Below are positions 60,338 to 64,000 of a DNA stretch of 64,000 nt, one piece after another. The notes beneath the pieces were generated by a model that did not search any database, was not told the origin of the DNA, and was given only the letters and a program-made list of their open reading frames with translations. Source of the DNA: Chrysemys picta bellii (lineage: Eukaryota > Chordata > Testudines > Emydidae); assembly GCF_011386835.1 (NCBI RefSeq), contig NC_088792.1, positions 46,242,882 to 46,306,881 on the forward strand, in the 5' to 3' direction. The position numbers and the translations under genes were made by a program. The number at the start of each line of letters is the position of its first letter. Within the stretch, counting starts at the first letter, position 1.

Positions 60338-62490
60338 AGGAACCGTGGCCCTGTCTCCTTTTTCTCTCTCTGGTGGATTTCATTCAAAAGAAAACTGAAG
60401 CTGGCAAGACCCAGTTTTTCCCTGCAATTTACTTAAAACCTTGCACGCATTTGGATACCTTGTGATTTCAGAGAACTATGTGAAGATTTACCTTTTGCTT
60501 ACTGGTACATGGGATGTACTCTTTTCAGCCTTTTGTGTTTGATTTTGTTTGATTTTCCACTGCAGCACAGTGTCTTTGTAAAGATTTTTATGCTTACACC
60601 AGCAAGGTCTTAAATACGTTAAGACAACACATTTGGTGTTCACACTTGTTCAGTAATGTCTGTACATAAAAGTCAATAGTGGCATAAAAATGTGTGTTTT
60701 CTTTGAGAGTTGGGCATATTTTTCAACCAGTAGGGAGGCTATTTCTAGCTAGAGCAAGCCCAAGTCCTCAGATTGACTGACAAGTACAGTATCTTGCCAT
60801 TATTCCTAAAGTGGATTTTTACCTCTTCAGAATGTTCACATCCATTTTTTTTAAAAACCTGGAAATAATTGCATGTTTATTTAGAACTCAGAATTTGGTT
60901 ATTCTGCATAGGCTGCGTAGCATGCCACTTTACAAAGTAGGCCTGCAGTGAAGAAAAAATGACAGGACATACTATACTAACAGATACAGTCATGAATTCC
61001 TTACCCTTTGCTAATATAGATTTTTAAATATGTTTTATAAGTCTTGGCTCCACCTTTACTTACTTTTTCCACACCCTATTTAACTTCTGGAATATTTTTT
61101 GAAAAAGAAAACAGAAAGAGCATGAAACAGAATTGAGTTTACTTTAGGACAGACACTAGGGTGCAGAAACAGTATTTGCTGAATGAGCCACTAAAACTAC
61201 CTTTGTTGTTTTGCTTCTTAGAAAGCAAAATGAAAAGTCACCCTGATCTAAAATGTTTGCTGTTCCACACCAAAGCACTTTCACTTATTTTCCTTAGACA
61301 TTTTAATCTGATTGGAGGACGCCACCAGCTACTGTGTATTTAAGTTCTTTTTTGACTGAATCTCTCAAATGCAAACTTGGCAAACAGTGCAGTCATGTCA
61401 TTTTTAAAAAGGAGACCTCTGCTCCCCTGGACTGGGGAGGCAGGGCTTGAGGGGAACTTGTGGAATATGATCGCCCTAATGTACGAAACTTTTAATTCAG
61501 AGAGACTGGGAATGGGGCAAATCTGCTGTTGAGTTATAATGGTGCTTGAACAGAAGGACTTGTTAGGCTATTTTATTCAAAACGTAAAGTTCCTTTGCTT
61601 CCTGGATGCATCAACTGCCAAAAAAACACACTGTTTTAGCATGTAATGTTTTGTTTGGAGGGAAGGGGGAAAAGAGTTGGGTTACCGCCCCTTTATTAAA
61701 CTCTAGCAGTGTTTTTGTTGGGAACTAGGAAAGAACACCCAACAAGGCAAATCCTGGATTGTTCAAAAGCTCCCAGTAGAGGTTTCCTCTTATGAACTAC
61801 AGTAAATATTGTTCTGTACATTCAAACACAGTTATGATGTGAAAATATACCCAATAGTTGCACAGTCATTAAAACCATATGTCCCCTGTGACATCTCTGT
61901 TGTTTAGAAACTTGTAAAAACTACATGAAAGCTACTTAAATCACAATCCTATTTTAAAACTTACTACAAATTCATTCTGGTACTTACAAGGACAGGAGGT
62001 GGAAAAAATAAGCAGCAAGCCCACTGAACTTTTCAAACTCATCACAAACTAAAATTGCCTTATGTCATTTGCTTTGAGTTACGTTTCATTTTATTTTTTA
62101 GAGAAAAATCTTTTGTACATTATCTTTGCTACTTAAATCATATGCAATCTGATGTTTAAAATTAGCTATTTTTTAAGAAAGGCTTTACTTCAAAAATCTG
62201 TAGAATTTTTGAAAATGTAACAAAGCTTTCAATTAGGAAAATAAGGGCAGTTTCTTAGACATATATCTTTTACTTTGGCAGCTTAAATAGGGAGGGTGAG
62301 CAATTATGTTGCTCCATGAAACATCTGGTGGCTTGATATAGAGAGTAATTCCCCAAACTGTTCCCTTCGGAGGGATACTAGTCTAGCACCTTACTTATCC
62401 ATGGTAAATCAAGCATAGCATTTGCTTAAATCAAGTGTATATCCCTCTCTTCTCTCCCCCTTTTAAACAACCATTGAAATCGTTAATGTT
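60338..62490. other. Repeat-free AT-rich sequence; possible 3' UTR
   Basis: No mobile element recognised over about 2.1 kb, which is unusual for this window. It is consistent with, but does not prove, a long 3' UTR of the candidate exon at 60278. Confidence 0.25.
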
Positions 62491-62491
62491 A

Positions 62492-62693
62492 TGGCCAAAA
62501 TGTTCAAATTTGAGTGCCTGAAGTTGGGTATGTGAATTTAGATTTAGGTGCCTCAATAGAAAGTGACTCAATTTTCAAAGGGGCTGAGCACCTCTGAACT
62601 CCCAGTAGAGTTTTGGGAACTCAGCATTCCTGACAATCAGGTCACTTATTTACACACCTAACTTCAAACACCCAAGTTTGAACATTGTGGCCT
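62492..62693. mobile_element. Palindromic MITE (GGCCAAAATGTTCAAATTTG type)
   Basis: The left arm GGCCAAAATGTTCAAATTTG and TTTAGGTGCC pairs with the right arm TTTGAACATTGTGGCC and the complement words TTTACACACCTAACTTC. The centre carries GGGGCTGAGCACCTCTGAAC against GGGAACTCAGCATTCCTGAC. About 200 bp, no coding. Confidence 0.75.
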
Positions 62694-64000
62694 GTGCTCA
62701 TTAGCAGATTTATTATTCTCTTGCGGAAGTTCTGAAATGTGAGCGTTTCTGTCTTGGTGGATGGATAACTTTTATTCAGACAGCTGATGGGGTTGGAGTA
62801 AGACTTTGAAAAGGTTCACACAGATCCCCAAACCCACTCAACAGCAGGTAGGGCTCTGAGTTCTAGTGCAACTGCAAACATCCGGCCAGGTGCCAACAAG
62901 CTCCCTAGCCCTGGATGGTTGTGATTGTACAGCCCTGCTCCCCCTCCCTCTCCTTCCAGCAGCCCCTACTTAGCGAGTTGTCACCCTGCAATACCCATCA
63001 ACTAGGAACCCCAACTAAACATTGGATCTCTCTTTGGAAGGCCAAACAGTCCTCCTGCTGCAGCATCCTGAAACTGGGTGTTTCCTCCACTGCTCCCCTA
63101 AGAAGTGCTGGCTGGCCATTTTCCCTCTAAATACATTCCAGGAGGCACCGCACAGGCCCACTGCTGACCCCCAAATCTAAAAGGGTCTTCAGAGAAGCAA
63201 GAGGAGGCAAATTGGCTCTGGAAGAGAGGAGCAGGAGCTAGGAAAGAATCCTCCTCCTGCTGTCAGCCGCTGCATTCTGTTAGGTAGCACTTCACACTCC
63301 AGAGCCCTGGGTTAGCTGCTGAGTATTGGTAGGAATGGCCATTACTCCCTAGAGCACAATAGTTTGTGAAGCTATGGGACACTACCTGCCCCTAGTCAAT
63401 AATACCATGGCTGGCAGCAACAGTGGGATAATTTCCCTTCTACCACCTTGCTGGTCCTTTGATGCTTCCTGATGTTGAGAGGAGGTGCTGGTTTTGCCTG
63501 AGGGAAGGGGGGCAGCTGTCTGGCATCCCTGAAAATCCAGGGGAGTGACAGTGGGCCAATAAAAGTGCAAAGGCATGTCCTAGCTCCATAAAGACATTAA
63601 CAGTAGGTGGAGGGGAAAGGAGAGGTGGTGATGGGGATGATCTGAGGGAAGGGAGGATTTCTTGGAAGTTCAGGTCCATAGAATGTAACCATATACGTTA
63701 CCATCTCCAGCTGGCTTTGATCTTCAGTCCTGCTGGGTTCAGTTCATCTGTCCCACATGAACCAGACCCAGCAGGGAGTTGCACAGCATTAGTCAGGACC
63801 CCTTAGCACTATGATAGTATCATCATTACATCACTGCATAGTTTCCTGGATTGGGTGGTGGGGTTTTTTTCAGAAAAACATTGTTTAGGATAGCAAATCT
63901 GTTCATGCAGCACATGAAAACTCTATCTGCAATGCTGCAGCCATTGGGGGCTATTCTTGCCTTTGGTGTGAGGGAGAACTTTACACCGGGAACTCCCACT
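62694..64000. other. Unique sequence, no gene
   Basis: Higher GC than the rest of the right arm. Short frames on both strands (62915-63130, 63382-63679) show no domain or splice context. Confidence 0.4.

Noticed and set aside
1..64000. CRISPR array, tRNA, rRNA, bacterial operon features
   Set aside because: No regularly spaced repeats, no cloverleaf or rRNA sequence recognised, and the sequence composition and repeats are vertebrate.

Overview
The window reads as vertebrate, most probably turtle (Testudines), intergenic or intronic DNA. It has no bacterial-style gene layout. It carries several CR1 LINE copies ending in or near ATTCTATGA-type tails, old L2 and MIR/CORE-SINE relics, a Penelope-like element (PLE), a DIRS-like relic, and many non-autonomous DNA transposons. 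Several of those transposons have terminal inverted repeats (TIRs) and 8-bp target-site duplications (TSDs) typical of hAT elements. A crocodilian is the main alternative. I found no multi-exon protein-coding gene with recognisable homology, and no tRNA, rRNA or CRISPR.

Layout. 0.15-1.3 kb: 3' half of a PLE on the minus strand with an open GIY-YIG endonuclease frame. 2.5-3.1 kb: GC-cored TIR element. 3.45-3.58 kb: short PLE-derived insertion. 3.6-12.4 kb: AT-rich unique DNA with two blocks that look like conserved non-coding elements. 13.6-15.8 kb: decayed DIRS-like retroelement. 19.5-22.3 kb: two old CR1 relics. 24-27 kb: palindromic MITE, L2 fragment, then a CR1 with most of its reverse transcriptase (RT). 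30.8-33.5 kb: L2 split by a palindromic MITE, MIR fragment, CR1, and a Tigger-like MITE. 36.4-37.7 kb: cluster of four small DNA elements. 40.7-41.7 kb: CR1 on the minus strand. 43.0-44.4 kb: short PLE insertion and a MITE. 46.1-49.2 kb: MITEs, including a PLE fragment inside a hAT element and a hAT inside a hAT. 50.4-51.6 kb: 1.26-kb GC-rich hAT-type element built of alternating inverted units. 52.5-54 kb: SINE and MITE. 56.8-57.2 kb: CR1 3' end. 59.2-60.1 kb: two hAT MITEs. 60.28 kb: a possible 3' terminal exon behind a good splice acceptor. 62.5 kb: palindromic MITE.

The most interesting material is the PLE family. Besides the 302-codon PLE frame there are three short (~95-130 bp) insertions made only of the PLE 3' terminal region, each flanked by its own 7-11 bp TSD. 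They suggest a small non-autonomous retroelement mobilised by PLE machinery. Three of the four copies (the PLE itself and two insertions) share a hairpin followed by GAAA and a short GC/GC stem, which resembles a hammerhead ribozyme core; this is unproven. The second standout is the 1.26-kb hAT-type element with a perfect TSD and internal inverted repeats. Most longer open frames here fall in these repeats and do not indicate host genes.
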